Source: Salinisphaera sp. G21_0
GTDB taxonomy: Bacteria > Pseudomonadota > Gammaproteobacteria > Pseudomonadales > Endozoicomonadaceae
Assembly (NCBI RefSeq): GCF_017744115.1
Contig: NZ_JAGHQW010000017.1
Span: forward strand, 41,059-105,058
Length of the DNA: 64,000 bases
Reading direction: 5' to 3'
A program made the position numbers and the translations under genes. Of the stretch, positions 38,586-50,392 are shown piece by piece. Position 1 is the first letter of the stretch, and every line of letters starts with the position of its first letter. The notes under the pieces were generated by a model that saw only the letters and a program-made list of their open reading frames with translations, was not told where the DNA came from and searched no databases.

Positions 38586-40094
38586 TCAACGATTCTCCCT
38601 AATCTTTTTTAACATTATTTTTTCAAGGCGTTTCATTTCTTCAAAGATTTCATCTGTGTCGTCCTGTCCCAGGAGGGGCTCAGAAGGAGAAGGCTCCATT
38701 TCCTGAGTTTTTGTTGAGTCAGATGGTTTTTTCAGCTTTACCCTGACCAACAACTCATCACCCTCGCCCATATTTGACATTGCCCGTTGAAAATTGGTTT
38801 TGAATTCTTCATACCGAGAAGATAGCATCAGACGGCTTGAAGGGGACCGGTCATCTGTAAAAACAAATCTGATTGATTTGCTATTACTAAAATTCATGTC
38901 ATAGCATCGAATCGGACAATCATTGCTGCCGGGCGTAGTGACAGATATCTCGAATGAGAGTGTATCGAGTTGAGGATCGGAATTTTCTTCTATTGGTTGC
39001 CCGGAGTCTTGTGTGGAGTTTTGTACTAAACATTCGTCGGCTATTGAACAGACATGCCTGGCTCTGTTTTCGCCATCAGTAGTGGAGGACTCTATTTTTT
39101 TTCGTTTCTGTGCTGGCTGATCAGTATCTGAGCCGTCTAAAAAAACAGGGAATGATTCAGAGATGTCTTTCGTCTTTTCCAGACATGCCATTCGTTGTGT
39201 TGCAGGTTTGCACCATTCCAGGGGGTAAATTGGGTAATTACTTGCAAAACTATATACTTTCTTGTCGTTGCTACTCTCTATCGAACAAGTTATTTCAATT
39301 GATGGCGTGTTTTTGTCGCCATCAGGGCGCTCCGGAAAGATTTCAGATACGGTTTGCAACAGATGTTGACAAGATTCGCCGGTTATATCACTTAACCAAC
39401 TAGCCGCAGCATGTCTGGCAAAGTTATAGTTGCTTGGTTTATCCCTGTTAGGGAAATGAGTTTGCCAGTTTAATATCAGGTTTTCATGGCAAACAATATA
39501 GTCACCTTGTAAGGGGTCGTCCTCTTGAGGTTTTCGCGATGCGTCCAGAATACGAATGGTGGGAGCTCCCTTAAAACCCAGGGCAACCGTTACCTCCTGC
39601 GCATCAATCAAAGGGTAATCAGCCAGTGAGAATGTCATGGGGGGACCAACATAAGGTGTATTCGCATCCAGCTCGCTTTTGCGAATCGGGCAAATAAAAG
39701 CCTCTCCATCCCATCTGGGCATGCTTAACGGCATTGGTTTATGGCATTTAAAGCACTTTAAATCCGGGTTTTTATGGGGAGCCTGCTGGTCAGGGTTCCG
39801 GGTGTAAAAATCAATAATACATTTTTGATGGTATGTGTGGAGGGATTCGCAATACGTTATTTCCGGCTGACTGATATTACGTTTATTCAGACAAATCTCC
39901 TTACGACATATTAGACATTCCGGAGATTCTTCGAACGTTGTGATGGAAAGGGGGGAAGCCACTTCAGAGACAATTTTAACAGCTGTTCCGCCTGGGGAAG
40001 TTGATTGAGAATTGAAGCCTTTAGAACCAGGGCTTGCGGTAAAAAAAGCATTTGATGAAAGATCAGGAATTTGCCCTGAAACTGTCGAGTCCAT
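38586..40094 (-). CDS. RING-H2-type zinc-finger protein (effector candidate)
   Basis: 502 residues from ATG 40094; an upstream TTG at 40166 is in frame but unlikely. Near the N-terminus the spacing C60-x2-C63-x18-C82-x3-H86-x2-H89-x2-C92-x21-C114-x2-C117 fits the RING-H2 consensus exactly (ECLIC, YCESLHTYHQKC, KCFKC). RING-H2 domains recruit E2 enzymes in eukaryotic ubiquitin ligases. The rest is unrecognised: a middle region with WLSDITGESCQHLLQTVSEI, a disordered stretch with KRKK near residue 345, and a charged, coiled C-terminus (EIFEEMKRLEKIMLKKIREN). It is a lone gene between glcB and purB. Action inside a host cell is inference. Confidence 0.7.
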   Translation of the reverse strand: MDSTVSGQIPDLSSNAFFTASPGSKGFNSQSTSPGGTAVKIVSEVASPLSITTFEESPECLICRKEICLNKRNISQPEITYCESLHTYHQKCIIDFYTRNPDQQAPHKNPDLKCFKCHKPMPLSMPRWDGEAFICPIRKSELDANTPYVGPPMTFSLADYPLIDAQEVTVALGFKGAPTIRILDASRKPQEDDPLQGDYIVCHENLILNWQTHFPNRDKPSNYNFARHAAASWLSDITGESCQHLLQTVSEIFPERPDGDKNTPSIEITCSIESSNDKKVYSFASNYPIYPLEWCKPATQRMACLEKTKDISESFPVFLDGSDTDQPAQKRKKIESSTTDGENRARHVCSIADECLVQNSTQDSGQPIEENSDPQLDTLSFEISVTTPGSNDCPIRCYDMNFSNSKSIRFVFTDDRSPSSRLMLSSRYEEFKTNFQRAMSNMGEGDELLVRVKLKKPSDSTKTQEMEPSPSEPLLGQDDTDEIFEEMKRLEKIMLKKIRENR

Positions 40095-40256
40095 GGGTTG
40101 AGTCCAGTTGTTTTTTGAATAACAATTTTTGGACAATCGGATAAAAAAATAGTTCAGATCACTCAATTGGTTTCTTTGGTGATTATCCGAAACTAATGGA
40201 TAATCACCTTATGACTTGCGGTGTTGCCTCTCCTTTTTGCCAATTCTCTGTCAGTG

Positions 40257-41630
<1,374 letters not shown>

Positions 41631-41801
41631 TTATGCCTTAAGCTCGGGGGAAAAGGGCGCATGATAACGGATCCCTCTGTCAGATTCTAATCATTGGCCG
41701 GTTGGCCTGACGCAGAATGCTGATCAGGAGGGAGATCACTGGCCGCTTTCCGGTGCAGTGGATGGGTCAGGCATCGGGAGGTGCCCTTTGAAATTCGGCT
41801 A

Positions 41802-42416
41802 TTACAGTCGCTTGAGGCCATCAAGTAACTTGCTTCGGCTGATGAACAGGTGCCAGCGACTGCCACCACACTGACGCCAGAGGGCGGCAGAACGGATGCC
41901 GGCCAGCAGGATGGCTCTGATCCGGTTAGCGTTAACCGGGTTCTGCAGGTGACGCATATCGCCAGCCACCTGTATCCGGGTTTTAAAGGTGCTGATGGTA
42001 TCCAGGTAGATGCTGGCCAGGCTGGCAATTACATTGTCATGCAGCATGCCAAAATGTTCGACCTGTTCTTTGGTTCTGTTGAGACGCTCACCGATGGTGC
42101 TCAGCATCTTCCGGTTACTACTCAGCTTTTTCTCAATGTGAATCAGGGCCAGAGCATAACGGATAACATCCCCCTGAATCGCGGAGCTGTCCCTGCTTAA
42201 CACGGACTCCAGGGTTTTTCGCCCCATGGACAGACCATTGAAACCACCGTAAACCTGGGAAACATCATCCGGCGAGGTGACAAAAATGCTGTGGATGGAT
42301 GGGGTCAGAGCCTCTTCACTCCACTGCCCGGTTCTGGCCAGCTTGTCTACCAACTCTGCGGCCTGGAACACGCCAGATAATGCAGCCGCCTGGTCCTTTG
42401 TAGAATATCGCACCAA
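41802..42416 (-). CDS. hflD: High-frequency lysogenisation protein HflD homologue
   Basis: 204 residues matching HflD along its length (YALALIHIEKKLSSNRKML, RIRAILLAGIRSAALWRQCG). In E. coli it interacts with phage lambda CII at the membrane; its general role is unclear. The start is TTG 42416 or GTG 42413, with GAGAAGAAG upstream. It lies 54 bp after mnmA and before purB, the usual order. Confidence 0.9.
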   Translation of the reverse strand: MVRYSTKDQAAALSGVFQAAELVDKLARTGQWSEEALTPSIHSIFVTSPDDVSQVYGGFNGLSMGRKTLESVLSRDSSAIQGDVIRYALALIHIEKKLSSNRKMLSTIGERLNRTKEQVEHFGMLHDNVIASLASIYLDTISTFKTRIQVAGDMRHLQNPVNANRIRAILLAGIRSAALWRQCGGSRWHLFISRSKLLDGLKRL

Positions 42417-42470
42417 TCTTCTTCTCTGGGATTTCCGTTGTCGTTGATAAGGTTTTCAGTTTCTTGAAGA

Positions 42471-43592
42471 TCAAGCCGATGCTTGTGCCCGTGTTTCAAT
42501 AACACCGCCGCCAAGGCACACATTCTCACCATAAAGGTCATCATAAAAGACCACCGACTGGCCCGGGGTAACTGCCCGTTGCGGCTGATCAAAGGTAACC
42601 CGGTAATCACCGTTGGCTTCCCGGATAAGCGTGCAGCCCTGATCTTGCTGACGATAACGCACTTTTGCCTTGAGCTGGCAGGGCATCTGTGGTGCTTTTC
42701 CTGAAACCCAGTCGATATGCGAGCAGGTCAGACTATCTGAGAAGAGCAGGGGGTGATCTTTACCCTGACCGGCGATCAGCACATTTCTTTCAAGGTCTTT
42801 ATCAAGTACATACCAGGGCGCTTCATCGGCATTTTTCAGTCCGCCGATCCCCAGCCCCTGTCTCTGGCCAATGGTGTGGTACATCAAGCCCGAGTGTTCA
42901 CCAATCACCTTGCCATCTTCCGTTTCAATAACGCCAGGTTGTGCTGGCAGGTACTGCTGCAAAAAGTCCTTGAATCGGCGCTCACCGATGAAGCAGATGC
43001 CGGTGCTGTCCTTTTTGTTATGGGTAATCAGACCGTGTTCTTCGGCAATGCGTCGAACTTCAGTTTTTTCCAGGTCACCGACCGGAAAGAGAGTGCGGGC
43101 AATCTGTTGTTCGCTTACCGCATGGAGGAAGTAGGTTTGATCCTTACTATTATCAACCCCTTTTACCAGATAGCTATGGCCGTCACGGTCCACGCGACGG
43201 CAGTAATGCCCCATCGCTATGTAATCGCTGCCGAGGGTGAATGCGTAATCCAGAAAGGCTTTGAACTTGATCTCTTTATTGCACAGGATATCCGGATTCG
43301 GAGTTCTGCCGTTTTTGTATTCATTGAGAAAATGTTCGAAAACATTATCCCAGTATTCAGCGGCAAAATTGGCTTTATGTAAATGAATGCCAAGTTTGTC
43401 GCAGACTGCCTGGGCATCGGCCAGATCGGTCATTGCGGTGCAGTATTCAGACCCGTCATCTTCCTCCCAGTTCTTCATAAAAAGTCCTTCCACCTGGTAG
43501 CCCTGCTGTTGCAGAAGCAAAGCGGATACGGACGAGTCAACACCGCCGGACATGCCAACAATCACTTTGGTTTGGGAAGGATGCTTTATCAC
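42471..43592 (-). CDS. mnmA: tRNA-specific 2-thiouridylase MnmA
   Basis: Thiolates uridine 34 of tRNA-Lys, -Glu and -Gln. 373 residues, with the PP-loop [13 protein letters not shown], the two catalytic cysteines in NPDILCN and STGICFIGE, and the C-terminal OB-like domain. It is first in the mnmA-hflD-purB run and divergent from icd. Confidence 0.97.
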   Translation of the reverse strand: MIKHPSQTKVIVGMSGGVDSSVSALLLQQQGYQVEGLFMKNWEEDDGSEYCTAMTDLADAQAVCDKLGIHLHKANFAAEYWDNVFEHFLNEYKNGRTPNPDILCNKEIKFKAFLDYAFTLGSDYIAMGHYCRRVDRDGHSYLVKGVDNSKDQTYFLHAVSEQQIARTLFPVGDLEKTEVRRIAEEHGLITHNKKDSTGICFIGERRFKDFLQQYLPAQPGVIETEDGKVIGEHSGLMYHTIGQRQGLGIGGLKNADEAPWYVLDKDLERNVLIAGQGKDHPLLFSDSLTCSHIDWVSGKAPQMPCQLKAKVRYRQQDQGCTLIREANGDYRVTFDQPQRAVTPGQSVVFYDDLYGENVCLGGGVIETRAQASA

Positions 43593-43903
43593 TGGGGTAT
43601 ACTGCCACCTGTCAAAAAATAGCTGGTCATTTTACCTTTCCCGCTAAATAAGCGCCATACCGCTGGAAATTTATAGTGGTAAATGCAGATGGTGGTTTCG
43701 CTTTTGTAACAAAACTTCATTTATTCCTGGCTAAGGATGGTATATGGTATACGCGTTTTTGTGCGGTCAGCTTGCCGTTGTCAGCAGTGCTTTTACCCTG
43801 CTGACATTGCTGTTGGATATGGCTGCATGCTTTAAATAACGACAAGAAGCGTTGAACCAGTCTTTGATCTGGCTAAACCGATGATTAGAGAACGGAGTTG
43901 ATA
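43593..43903. promoter_or_regulatory. Divergent mnmA/icd intergenic region
   Basis: 311 bp that must contain both promoters. It contains a candidate 31-codon ORF (43744-43839), described separately. GGAG at 43894-43897, six bases before ATG 43904, fixes the icd start. No operator was recognised. Confidence 0.5.
43744..43839 (+). CDS. Possible small hydrophobic peptide upstream of icd
   Basis: ATG 43744 follows AAGGA at 43733-43737 with 6-base spacing. The 31-residue product starts MVYAFLCGQLAVV and continues FTLLTLLLDMAACFK, a plausible short membrane helix. It ends 64 bp before the icd start in the same direction, so it could be a leader peptide. This may equally be chance. Confidence 0.25.
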   Translation: MVYAFLCGQLAVVSSAFTLLTLLLDMAACFK

Positions 43904-45160
43904 ATGGGATACCAAAAGATCAAGGTGCCTGCCAACGGTGACAAAATCACTGTCAACGAGGACCTCTCCCTGAATGTTCCCGATACCCCTGTCATTCCTT
44001 ATATTGAAGGTGACGGTATTGGTGCTGACGTTTCACCAGCGATGCTGAAAGTTGTTGATGCTGCTGTAAAGAATGCCTACAAAGGGCAGCGTAAAATTGA
44101 GTGGATGGAAGTTTTCTGCGGTGAGAAGGCTACTCAGGTTTACGATGATAATACCTGGCTTCCGGAAGAAACGCTTGAGGCTCTCAAAGAGTATGTGGTC
44201 AGTATTAAAGGCCCTCTGACAACGCCGGTTGGTGGTGGTATTCGCTCGCTTAATGTGGCTCTTCGTCAGGAGCTGGACCTGTTCGCCTGCATTCGTCCTG
44301 TGCGCTGGTTCAAGGGTGTGCCAAGCCCGGTAAAAGAACCTGAAAAAACCGACATGGTTATCTTCCGTGAAAACTCGGAAGATATCTATGCGGGTATCGA
44401 GTGGCAGGCTGGCAGTGCCGAAGCCGAAAAGCTGATCAACTTCCTGCGCAATGACATGGGCGTTACCAAAATCCGGTTTGAGCAAGACTGCGGTATTGGT
44501 GTCAAGCCTGTTTCAAAAGAGGGCACCGAGCGTCTGGTGAAGCAGGCAATTCAGTTTGCTATCGATAACAACCGTAAATCCGTTACCCTGGTTCACAAGG
44601 GTAATATCATGAAGTTTACGGAAGGTGCCTTCAAGGATTGGGGTTATCAGACGGCTGTTGAATACTTCGGCGGCCAGCCTCTTGATGGTGGTCCATGGCA
44701 CACTGTCAAAAACCCGAATACCGGTGAAGATATTGTCATCAAGGATGTGATTGCTGACGCTTTCCTGCAGCAGATTCTCCTGCGCCCGGCAGAGTATGAT
44801 GTCATTGCCACCTTGAATCTGAATGGCGACTACATTTCTGATGCGCTTGCTGCCCAGGTTGGTGGTATCGGTATTGCTCCTGGTGCGAATATCGGTGCGC
44901 CAACGGCCGTCTTTGAAGCCACTCATGGTACTGCTCCAAAGTATGCAGGCCAGGATAAGGTCAACCCCGGTTCCGTCATTCTTTCTGCTGAAATGATGCT
45001 TCGTCACCTGGGTTGGAATGAGGCGGCAGATCTCATTATCAAGGGTATGGATGGTGCTATCGGTGCCAAGACCGTTACCTATGATTTTGAGCGACTGATG
45101 GAGGGCGCAACGTTAGTCAAGTGCTCTGAGTTTGCCGATGAAATAATTAACCACATGTAA
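43904..45160 (+). CDS. icd: Isocitrate dehydrogenase, NADP-dependent
   Basis: Oxidatively decarboxylates isocitrate to 2-oxoglutarate and competes with AceA for isocitrate. 418 residues from ATG 43904, chosen over TTG 43898 by the GGAG spacing. The phosphorylatable serine is in [13 protein letters not shown], and the catalytic segment is [17 protein letters not shown] specificity follows from [10 protein letters not shown] (Lys-Tyr and Val) and TYDFERLM (Tyr and Arg), the E. coli NADP-binding residues. No aceK (ICDH kinase/phosphatase) is in this window. Confidence 0.97.
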   Translation: MGYQKIKVPANGDKITVNEDLSLNVPDTPVIPYIEGDGIGADVSPAMLKVVDAAVKNAYKGQRKIEWMEVFCGEKATQVYDDNTWLPEETLEALKEYVVSIKGPLTTPVGGGIRSLNVALRQELDLFACIRPVRWFKGVPSPVKEPEKTDMVIFRENSEDIYAGIEWQAGSAEAEKLINFLRNDMGVTKIRFEQDCGIGVKPVSKEGTERLVKQAIQFAIDNNRKSVTLVHKGNIMKFTEGAFKDWGYQTAVEYFGGQPLDGGPWHTVKNPNTGEDIVIKDVIADAFLQQILLRPAEYDVIATLNLNGDYISDALAAQVGGIGIAPGANIGAPTAVFEATHGTAPKYAGQDKVNPGSVILSAEMMLRHLGWNEAADLIIKGMDGAIGAKTVTYDFERLMEGATLVKCSEFADEIINHM

Positions 45161-45183
45161 GTTTTCAGTTAACTTTTCATCAG

Positions 45184-45235
45184 TTAAAGCCGGAAATTCA
45201 TTTTCGGCTTTAATATTTTATCCCCCCTTTTTTTA
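45184..45235 (+). terminator. icd terminator
   Basis: TTAAAGCCG (45184-45192) pairs with CGGCTTTAA (45205-45213), followed by TATTTTATCC and a T7 run. Confidence 0.8.
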
Positions 45236-45548
45236 TTGTACTTTCCACGTTTATCTCCTTTTGTTGTCAGTCGCCCGATCAATTTTCGAAAGTCGGCCAT
45301 TGTGATTTGCTCCAGTATCTTTAGAATGAGAAGAGAAATCCTGGCAAATTTGTCAATTTCTTAGTAGGTGTGCACTAATTTATCTTCTGTCATCAAATGT
45401 CTGTAAACCGTGCCGATCAGTATTTTGTGCTCGTTGTTTTTATGATTAGCTTTTATGATTGGCAGTAGTAAATACTTGCGGTGCCATGAGTGTGCTGTTG
45501 GTTACCAGACAGTGAAGTTACAAATCGAAGGTTGGCAGTCATAAAACC
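45236..45548. promoter_or_regulatory. Intergenic region upstream of clpS
   Basis: 313 bp with no convincing gene. It is AT-rich and must carry the clpSA promoter. An imperfect dyad GACAAATTTGTC (45345-45360 region) is visible. The clpS ribosome-binding site is weak. Confidence 0.4.
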
Positions 45549-45905
45549 ATGAGTAATCTCGAACTGTTTCGTCTAAGCTTGCAAAAAGAGGGAGAGGAAC
45601 AGGAAGGTGATCTGAGCGTTGCAGTCGTTCCGGAAAAAACCAGACTGGCTCCCCCTCCCATGTATCAGGTCTTGCTCCTGAATGATGATTTTACACCAAT
45701 GGATTTCGTTGTTGAGGTACTGGAGAAGTTTTTCAGTATGCCAGAAGGGAAGGCGACTCAAATTATGCTGATGGTACATACCCAGGGAAAAGCCGTTTGT
45801 GGTGTATACAGCAAGGATGTCGCGGAAACCAAGGCTCAGCAGGTTAATGAATATTCCAGAGAAAACGACCATCCCCTGCTGTGCAAGACAGAAAAGGCCG
45901 ATTAG
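45549..45905 (+). CDS. clpS: ATP-dependent Clp protease adaptor ClpS
   Basis: Delivers N-degron substrates (N-terminal Leu, Phe, Trp, Tyr) to ClpAP. 118 residues. The fold core is [24 protein letters not shown] with the N-degron pocket residues (NDD...D), plus the ClpA-interacting histidine in [11 protein letters not shown]. It lies 20 bp before clpA. The bpt and aat genes, which create N-degrons, lie 3 kb away on the other strand. Confidence 0.96.
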   Translation: MSNLELFRLSLQKEGEEQEGDLSVAVVPEKTRLAPPPMYQVLLLNDDFTPMDFVVEVLEKFFSMPEGKATQIMLMVHTQGKAVCGVYSKDVAETKAQQVNEYSRENDHPLLCKTEKAD

Positions 45906-45925
45906 CGTTTTCAAGGTTACACCAT

Positions 45926-48235
45926 ATGCTTAACAAAGACCTCGAAGCAACACTGAATAATGCATTTAAAGACGCCCGCGATAATCGTCATGAATTCATG
46001 ACGGTTGAGCATCTTTTACTTGCCTTGCTTGATAATGAATCCGCAGCCAGAGTCCTGGTTTCCTGCGGAATTGATCTTCATAAACTTCGCCAGGATCTCA
46101 CTGAGTTTGTCAGCTCAACGACCCCATTAATCCCCGACGATGACCATGAGCGTGAAACGCAGCCAACACTTGGCTTTCAGCGAGTACTGCAGCGTGCTGT
46201 TTTTCATGTGCAAAGCTCCGGTAAAAAGGAAGTTACCGGTGCTAATGTACTGGTCGCTATTTTCAGTGAGCAGGAAAGTCAGGCTGTTTACTTCCTGAAG
46301 CAACAGGATGTGGCCCGCATAGACGTTGTTAATTTTATTGCCCACGGAATATCCAAGACGCCGGGTCAGGAGCTCGAAGAGCTTGGTCATGATCTGTCCG
46401 ATGATATGGAGCCGGAGAGTAGCAGTGGTGGCAGCAGCAAGAACCCCCTCAAACTGTATGCCACTGATCTGAATGATCAGGCGCGTCTCGGCAGAATTGA
46501 TCCCCTGGTTGGTCGGGCTGAAGAAGTAGAGCGGGTCTGCCAGATTCTTACCCGTCGGCGGAAAAACAACCCTTTACTGGTTGGCGAGGCCGGGGTAGGG
46601 AAAACGGCCATTGCTGAAGGTTTGGCCCGTCGGATTGTTGATGGTGACGTGCCTGAGGTTTTATCCAAGGCTGTTGTTTACTCCCTCGACCTGGGTTCGC
46701 TTCTGGCCGGGACCAAGTATCGCGGTGATTTTGAAAAGCGTTTCAAGCAGTTACTGAGTGAACTTAAGAAACTGGATCATGCAATTCTCTTTATCGATGA
46801 AATTCATACCATCATTGGTGCAGGTGCAGCATCTGGTGGAGTGATGGATGCCTCAAACCTTCTGAAGCCAATGCTGACTTCTGGCGAGCTGCGCTGTATC
46901 GGTTCTACCACATTCCAGGAGTTTCGTGGGATCTTTGAAAAAGATCGGGCACTGGCAAGAAGATTCCAGAAAGTGGATATTGTCGAACCCAATGTTGAAG
47001 ACACCTTCCAGATACTGCTGGGACTAAAAAAGAAATTCGAAGAGCATCATGCTATCAAGTATCAGGATGAAGCCCTGAAAGCAGCAGCCGAACTGGCAGA
47101 CCGCTACATCAATGACCGTCACATGCCCGATAAAGCCATTGATGTTATTGATGAAGCAGGGGCGTATCAGAGGCTTCAACCTGAGTCCGAACGGAAAAAA
47201 GTTATTGATGTCGATGATGTGGAAAGGATTGTCGCCAAGATGGCCAGGATTCCGCCAAAGTCAGTCTCTTCCTCTGACAAGGAATTGCTTGGCAAGCTTG
47301 AGCGCAATCTGAAAATGGTGGTGTTCGGACAGGACGAGGCGATCACTTCATTATCAACGGCTATCAAGCTTTCAAGAGCAGGCCTCAAGGCACCTGAAAA
47401 ACCAGTTGGCTCTTTCCTGTTTTCCGGACCAACCGGTGTCGGCAAAACAGAAGTTTGTCGCCAACTGGCAAAGGCCCTGGGTATTGAGCTCGTGCGCTTT
47501 GATATGTCTGAGTATATGGAAGCCCACACTGTCTCACGCCTTATAGGGGCACCCCCGGGTTATGTCGGGTTTGACCAGGGCGGTCTGTTAACTGAGGCCA
47601 TCAATAAAACGCCGCACTGTGTGCTGTTGCTCGATGAAATAGAGAAAGGCCACTCCGATGTGTTTAACCTGTTACTGCAGGTTATGGATCATGGCACCCT
47701 GACGGACAACAATGGTCGTAAGGCTGATTTTCGAAATGTGATTCTGATCATGACCACCAATGCGGGTGCTGAAAACATGACCAGAAGCTCCATGGGCTTT
47801 CTTGAGCAGGATCATACCACTGACGGCAATGAGGCCATTAAGAAAACCTTCACGCCTGAATTCAGAAATCGTCTGGATGCCATTATTCCCTTTGCCTCAC
47901 TCAATGATGAAATTATCAAGCATGTGGTTGATAAATTCCTCACTGAGCTCCAGGCTCAGCTGGATGAGAAGCGCGTGCAGCTGGATGTTGATGACAAGGC
48001 CCGCAGCTGGCTGGCGGAGAAAGGGTTTGATCGCCAGATGGGAGCAAGGCCTATGGGGCGGGTTATTCAGGAGCACTTGAAAAAGCCCATGGCGGAACAA
48101 ATTCTGTTCGGAAAGCTTGCTGAGCATGGGGGCAATGTAAAAGTAACTGTTCGCAAGGGAGAGTTGTACCTCAAGTTTGAGGCAGCGAAAAGCCGTGCTT
48201 CCGATCTGGAGGCAATTGATGGTGAGGCAGGTTAG
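45926..48235 (+). CDS. clpA: ATP-dependent Clp protease ATP-binding subunit ClpA
   Basis: AAA+ unfoldase that feeds ClpP. 769 residues from ATG 45926 ([17 protein letters not shown]); earlier in-frame codons overlap clpS and are not conserved. Clp N-domain residues 1-145, D1 Walker [14 protein letters not shown] and Walker [12 protein letters not shown]2 Walker [12 protein letters not shown] and Walker [11 protein letters not shown]. The ClpP-docking loop reads SSMGFLEQD, so M-G-F takes the place of the E. coli I-G-L tripeptide. Ends with TAG. Confidence 0.97.
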   Translation: MLNKDLEATLNNAFKDARDNRHEFMTVEHLLLALLDNESAARVLVSCGIDLHKLRQDLTEFVSSTTPLIPDDDHERETQPTLGFQRVLQRAVFHVQSSGKKEVTGANVLVAIFSEQESQAVYFLKQQDVARIDVVNFIAHGISKTPGQELEELGHDLSDDMEPESSSGGSSKNPLKLYATDLNDQARLGRIDPLVGRAEEVERVCQILTRRRKNNPLLVGEAGVGKTAIAEGLARRIVDGDVPEVLSKAVVYSLDLGSLLAGTKYRGDFEKRFKQLLSELKKLDHAILFIDEIHTIIGAGAASGGVMDASNLLKPMLTSGELRCIGSTTFQEFRGIFEKDRALARRFQKVDIVEPNVEDTFQILLGLKKKFEEHHAIKYQDEALKAAAELADRYINDRHMPDKAIDVIDEAGAYQRLQPESERKKVIDVDDVERIVAKMARIPPKSVSSSDKELLGKLERNLKMVVFGQDEAITSLSTAIKLSRAGLKAPEKPVGSFLFSGPTGVGKTEVCRQLAKALGIELVRFDMSEYMEAHTVSRLIGAPPGYVGFDQGGLLTEAINKTPHCVLLLDEIEKGHSDVFNLLLQVMDHGTLTDNNGRKADFRNVILIMTTNAGAENMTRSSMGFLEQDHTTDGNEAIKKTFTPEFRNRLDAIIPFASLNDEIIKHVVDKFLTELQAQLDEKRVQLDVDDKARSWLAEKGFDRQMGARPMGRVIQEHLKKPMAEQILFGKLAEHGGNVKVTVRKGELYLKFEAAKSRASDLEAIDGEAG

Positions 48236-48248
48236 AAGACAACGGGTA

Positions 48249-48268
48249 GGTGCTCAGGGGTGAGCACC
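48249..48268. terminator. Hairpin between convergent clpA and infA
   Basis: GGTGCTCA (48249-48256) and TGAGCACC (48261-48268) form a perfect 8-bp stem with a GGGG loop, in the 37-bp gap between the two stops. There is no long T-run on either side. Confidence 0.5.
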
Positions 48269-48272
48269 GCTG

Positions 48273-48491
48273 TTAGCGAGAACGGTAAGTGATACGGCCT
48301 TTCGTCAGGTCGTATGGCGTCAGTTCTACCTTTACCCGGTCGCCAGTCAGAATGCGGATGTAGTTCTTGCGCATTTTTCCGGAGATGTGCGCGGTAACAA
48401 CATGGCCATTTTCCAGTTCTACACGAAACATCGTATTAGGAAGGGTGTCAATAACGACACCCTCCATTTCCAGACTCTCTTCTTTTGCCAT
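48273..48491 (-). CDS. infA: Translation initiation factor IF-1
   Basis: A 72-residue S1-like OB-fold protein ([38 protein letters not shown]) that binds the ribosomal A site during initiation. Full length and near-invariant sequence. It sits next to clpA in convergent orientation, as in many gammaproteobacteria. Confidence 0.98.
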   Translation of the reverse strand: MAKEESLEMEGVVIDTLPNTMFRVELENGHVVTAHISGKMRKNYIRILTGDRVKVELTPYDLTKGRITYRSR

Positions 48492-48593
48492 TAAATAACT
48501 ACCTCAAAGGGGTTGGTACGGCTTGGTTAATTTTGTTGGGCATTCTGCCTGAAAACAATTGGTAAAGCAAAGCACCCTTTACTGTCAGTCGTA

Positions 48594-49301
48594 TTATTTC
48601 AATTGTCGCCATTCCTGACTGACATAAAGCTCCACAGGACGGTATTCAATTTTGTAATTCATTTTCTGGCATTTCCGGATCCAATAACCCAGATGGAGAT
48701 AGGGTAGCCCGAGTTTTCTGGTATGATCGATAAGCCATAAAATACAATATCGACCAAGGCTGCGTTGTGAGCAATCCGGATCGTAAAAGGTGTAAATTGC
48801 GGAAAGACTGTTGCGTAAATGATCTACCACCGATACCGCAAGCAGTTGTCCGTCCAGACGGAACTCATAAAATGCGGTAAATTCGGTGCTTTCAACCAGA
48901 AAAGAGGTGTACTGTTCAATCGTTGCAGGATACATATCACCATCCTGGTGGCATTGATTGATATACTTTTCATAGAGCAGGTAATGCTCATCCTGAAAGT
49001 CTGCAGACACTTTGGCAACCCTGAGTGTAGAGTTGCGATTCCAGGTCTTTCGCTGCGTTCTTCTCATTTGAAAGGTATCTACGGGGATTCTTGCCGGTAT
49101 GCAGGCCCTGCAGCGGTTACAGTGTGGGCGGTAAATATGCTGGCCACTTCGTCGAAATCCAACGTCGGCAAGATCACTGCACAGCTCTTTATTCAGCGGA
49201 ATTTCTGGATCCATAAATAGTGTGGTTGCCTGCTCCTCTGGCAGGTAACTGCATTCATGGGGTTGTGTGGCATAAAATTTGATATTTTTATACTGGCTCA
49301 T
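48594..49301 (-). CDS. bpt: Aspartate/glutamate leucyltransferase (Bpt/Ate)
   Basis: Transfers Leu from tRNA-Leu to proteins with N-terminal Asp or Glu, making N-degrons for ClpS. 235 residues. The N-terminal Cys-containing region is HECSYLPEEQATTLFMDP with CNRCRACIPARIP; the GNAT-like C-terminal domain includes SAIYTFYDPDCSQRSLGRY. ATG 49301 overlaps the aat stop by one base (TAATG), so the two form a translationally coupled operon. Confidence 0.95.
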   Translation of the reverse strand: MSQYKNIKFYATQPHECSYLPEEQATTLFMDPEIPLNKELCSDLADVGFRRSGQHIYRPHCNRCRACIPARIPVDTFQMRRTQRKTWNRNSTLRVAKVSADFQDEHYLLYEKYINQCHQDGDMYPATIEQYTSFLVESTEFTAFYEFRLDGQLLAVSVVDHLRNSLSAIYTFYDPDCSQRSLGRYCILWLIDHTRKLGLPYLHLGYWIRKCQKMNYKIEYRPVELYVSQEWRQLK

Positions 49302-50017
49302 TATCGAAAGTCATTCCATTGCCATTCCTGTTTCCAGTCTGAACAGGAAGGTGTCTGTGAGCAATAGCGGTCCAAATAATCTACAAATCTGGATCTTGAA
49401 ATCAATTTTGCCCCAAGAGAGTCCAAATGGTCTGAATAGACCTGACAATCAATCAGTTCAAACTGCCAGGCTGAAAGTTGTTCAGAAAGGGCTGTCATGG
49501 CAATTTTAGAAGTATTGTTCTCTCGGCTGAACATGGATTCCGCGAAAAAAATGCGCCCTTGAGCTACCCCGTAAAGCCCTCCAACCAGCCTGTCTTGTTG
49601 CCAGACCTCAACAGAGTGTGCATGCCCGGCATCATGCAAAGCAGTGTAGGCGTCAATCATCTCATCAGTAATCCAGGTTCCTTCTGAGTCCCTGCGGATA
49701 CTTGAGCAGGCCGTTATAACCTCAGCAAAGTCGTAATCAAAAGTAACCTGGTAGAGCCCTTTTCTCAGCAGTTTGCGTAATGATCGGGATAAATACAGCT
49801 CTCCCGGTTTCAACACCATCCGTGGGGAGGGTGACCACCATAAAATAGGGTCGCCCTCATTAAACCAGGGAAAAATGCCTTGCTGATAAGCCATTACCAA
49901 AGTGTCCACCTCAAGATTACCCCCAATAGCCAAAAGCCCATCCGGCTGTTCAAGCGCATGCTCAAGGGGAGGGAAGCCGATAACATGATCCGGCAAAAGT
50001 GTTATTGTCTCAGGCAT
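49301..50017 (-). CDS. aat: Leucyl/phenylalanyl-tRNA--protein transferase
   Basis: Adds Leu or Phe to proteins with N-terminal Arg or Lys. 238 residues with family motifs FPPLEHALEQPDGLLAIGG, GIFPWFNEGDPILWWSPSPR, GTWITDEMIDAY and AESMFSRENNTSKIAM. First gene of the aat-bpt operon. Confidence 0.97.
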   Translation of the reverse strand: MPETITLLPDHVIGFPPLEHALEQPDGLLAIGGNLEVDTLVMAYQQGIFPWFNEGDPILWWSPSPRMVLKPGELYLSRSLRKLLRKGLYQVTFDYDFAEVITACSSIRRDSEGTWITDEMIDAYTALHDAGHAHSVEVWQQDRLVGGLYGVAQGRIFFAESMFSRENNTSKIAMTALSEQLSAWQFELIDCQVYSDHLDSLGAKLISRSRFVDYLDRYCSQTPSCSDWKQEWQWNDFR

Positions 50018-50392
50018 TGTCTAACGTGTTGTTTTATCAAGCTGTTGAATGCATTGGTGCGGTATCAGGATTACTGCTCCCATCAGAATACCCTATAACC
50101 CGGGCTTAGCCCATGAATTTGCAAGTTAGCCATGTATGGCTGCAATTTGGTAAAAAATCCCCCTGAACAGGCAAAGTTATCTGTTCATTTTTCAGATAAG
50201 CCTTTCAATATGTCTTTTTATGTATTAGACTCCGCCACCTAGTCTACTGATATTCTGCTTTTAACCAGCCGCTTAATGAAGAATAACTCATATCTTCTTA
50301 ATATTTTTCTCGCTTCAGTGCGTAACCCTCGCGCTGGTGGAAGCTTTTTATTAATTCCTATCTTATAAAACTCCCCGGAGGTAATCGAATCT
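50018..50392. other. Intergenic region between aat and a coiled-coil gene
   Basis: 375 bp with no convincing gene. It holds a small palindrome, TTGCA...AGCCATGTATGGCT...TGCAA (around 50119-50146). It should hold the divergent promoters of aat and the 50393 gene. CGGAGG at 50376-50381 is the ribosome-binding site for the latter. Confidence 0.4.
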
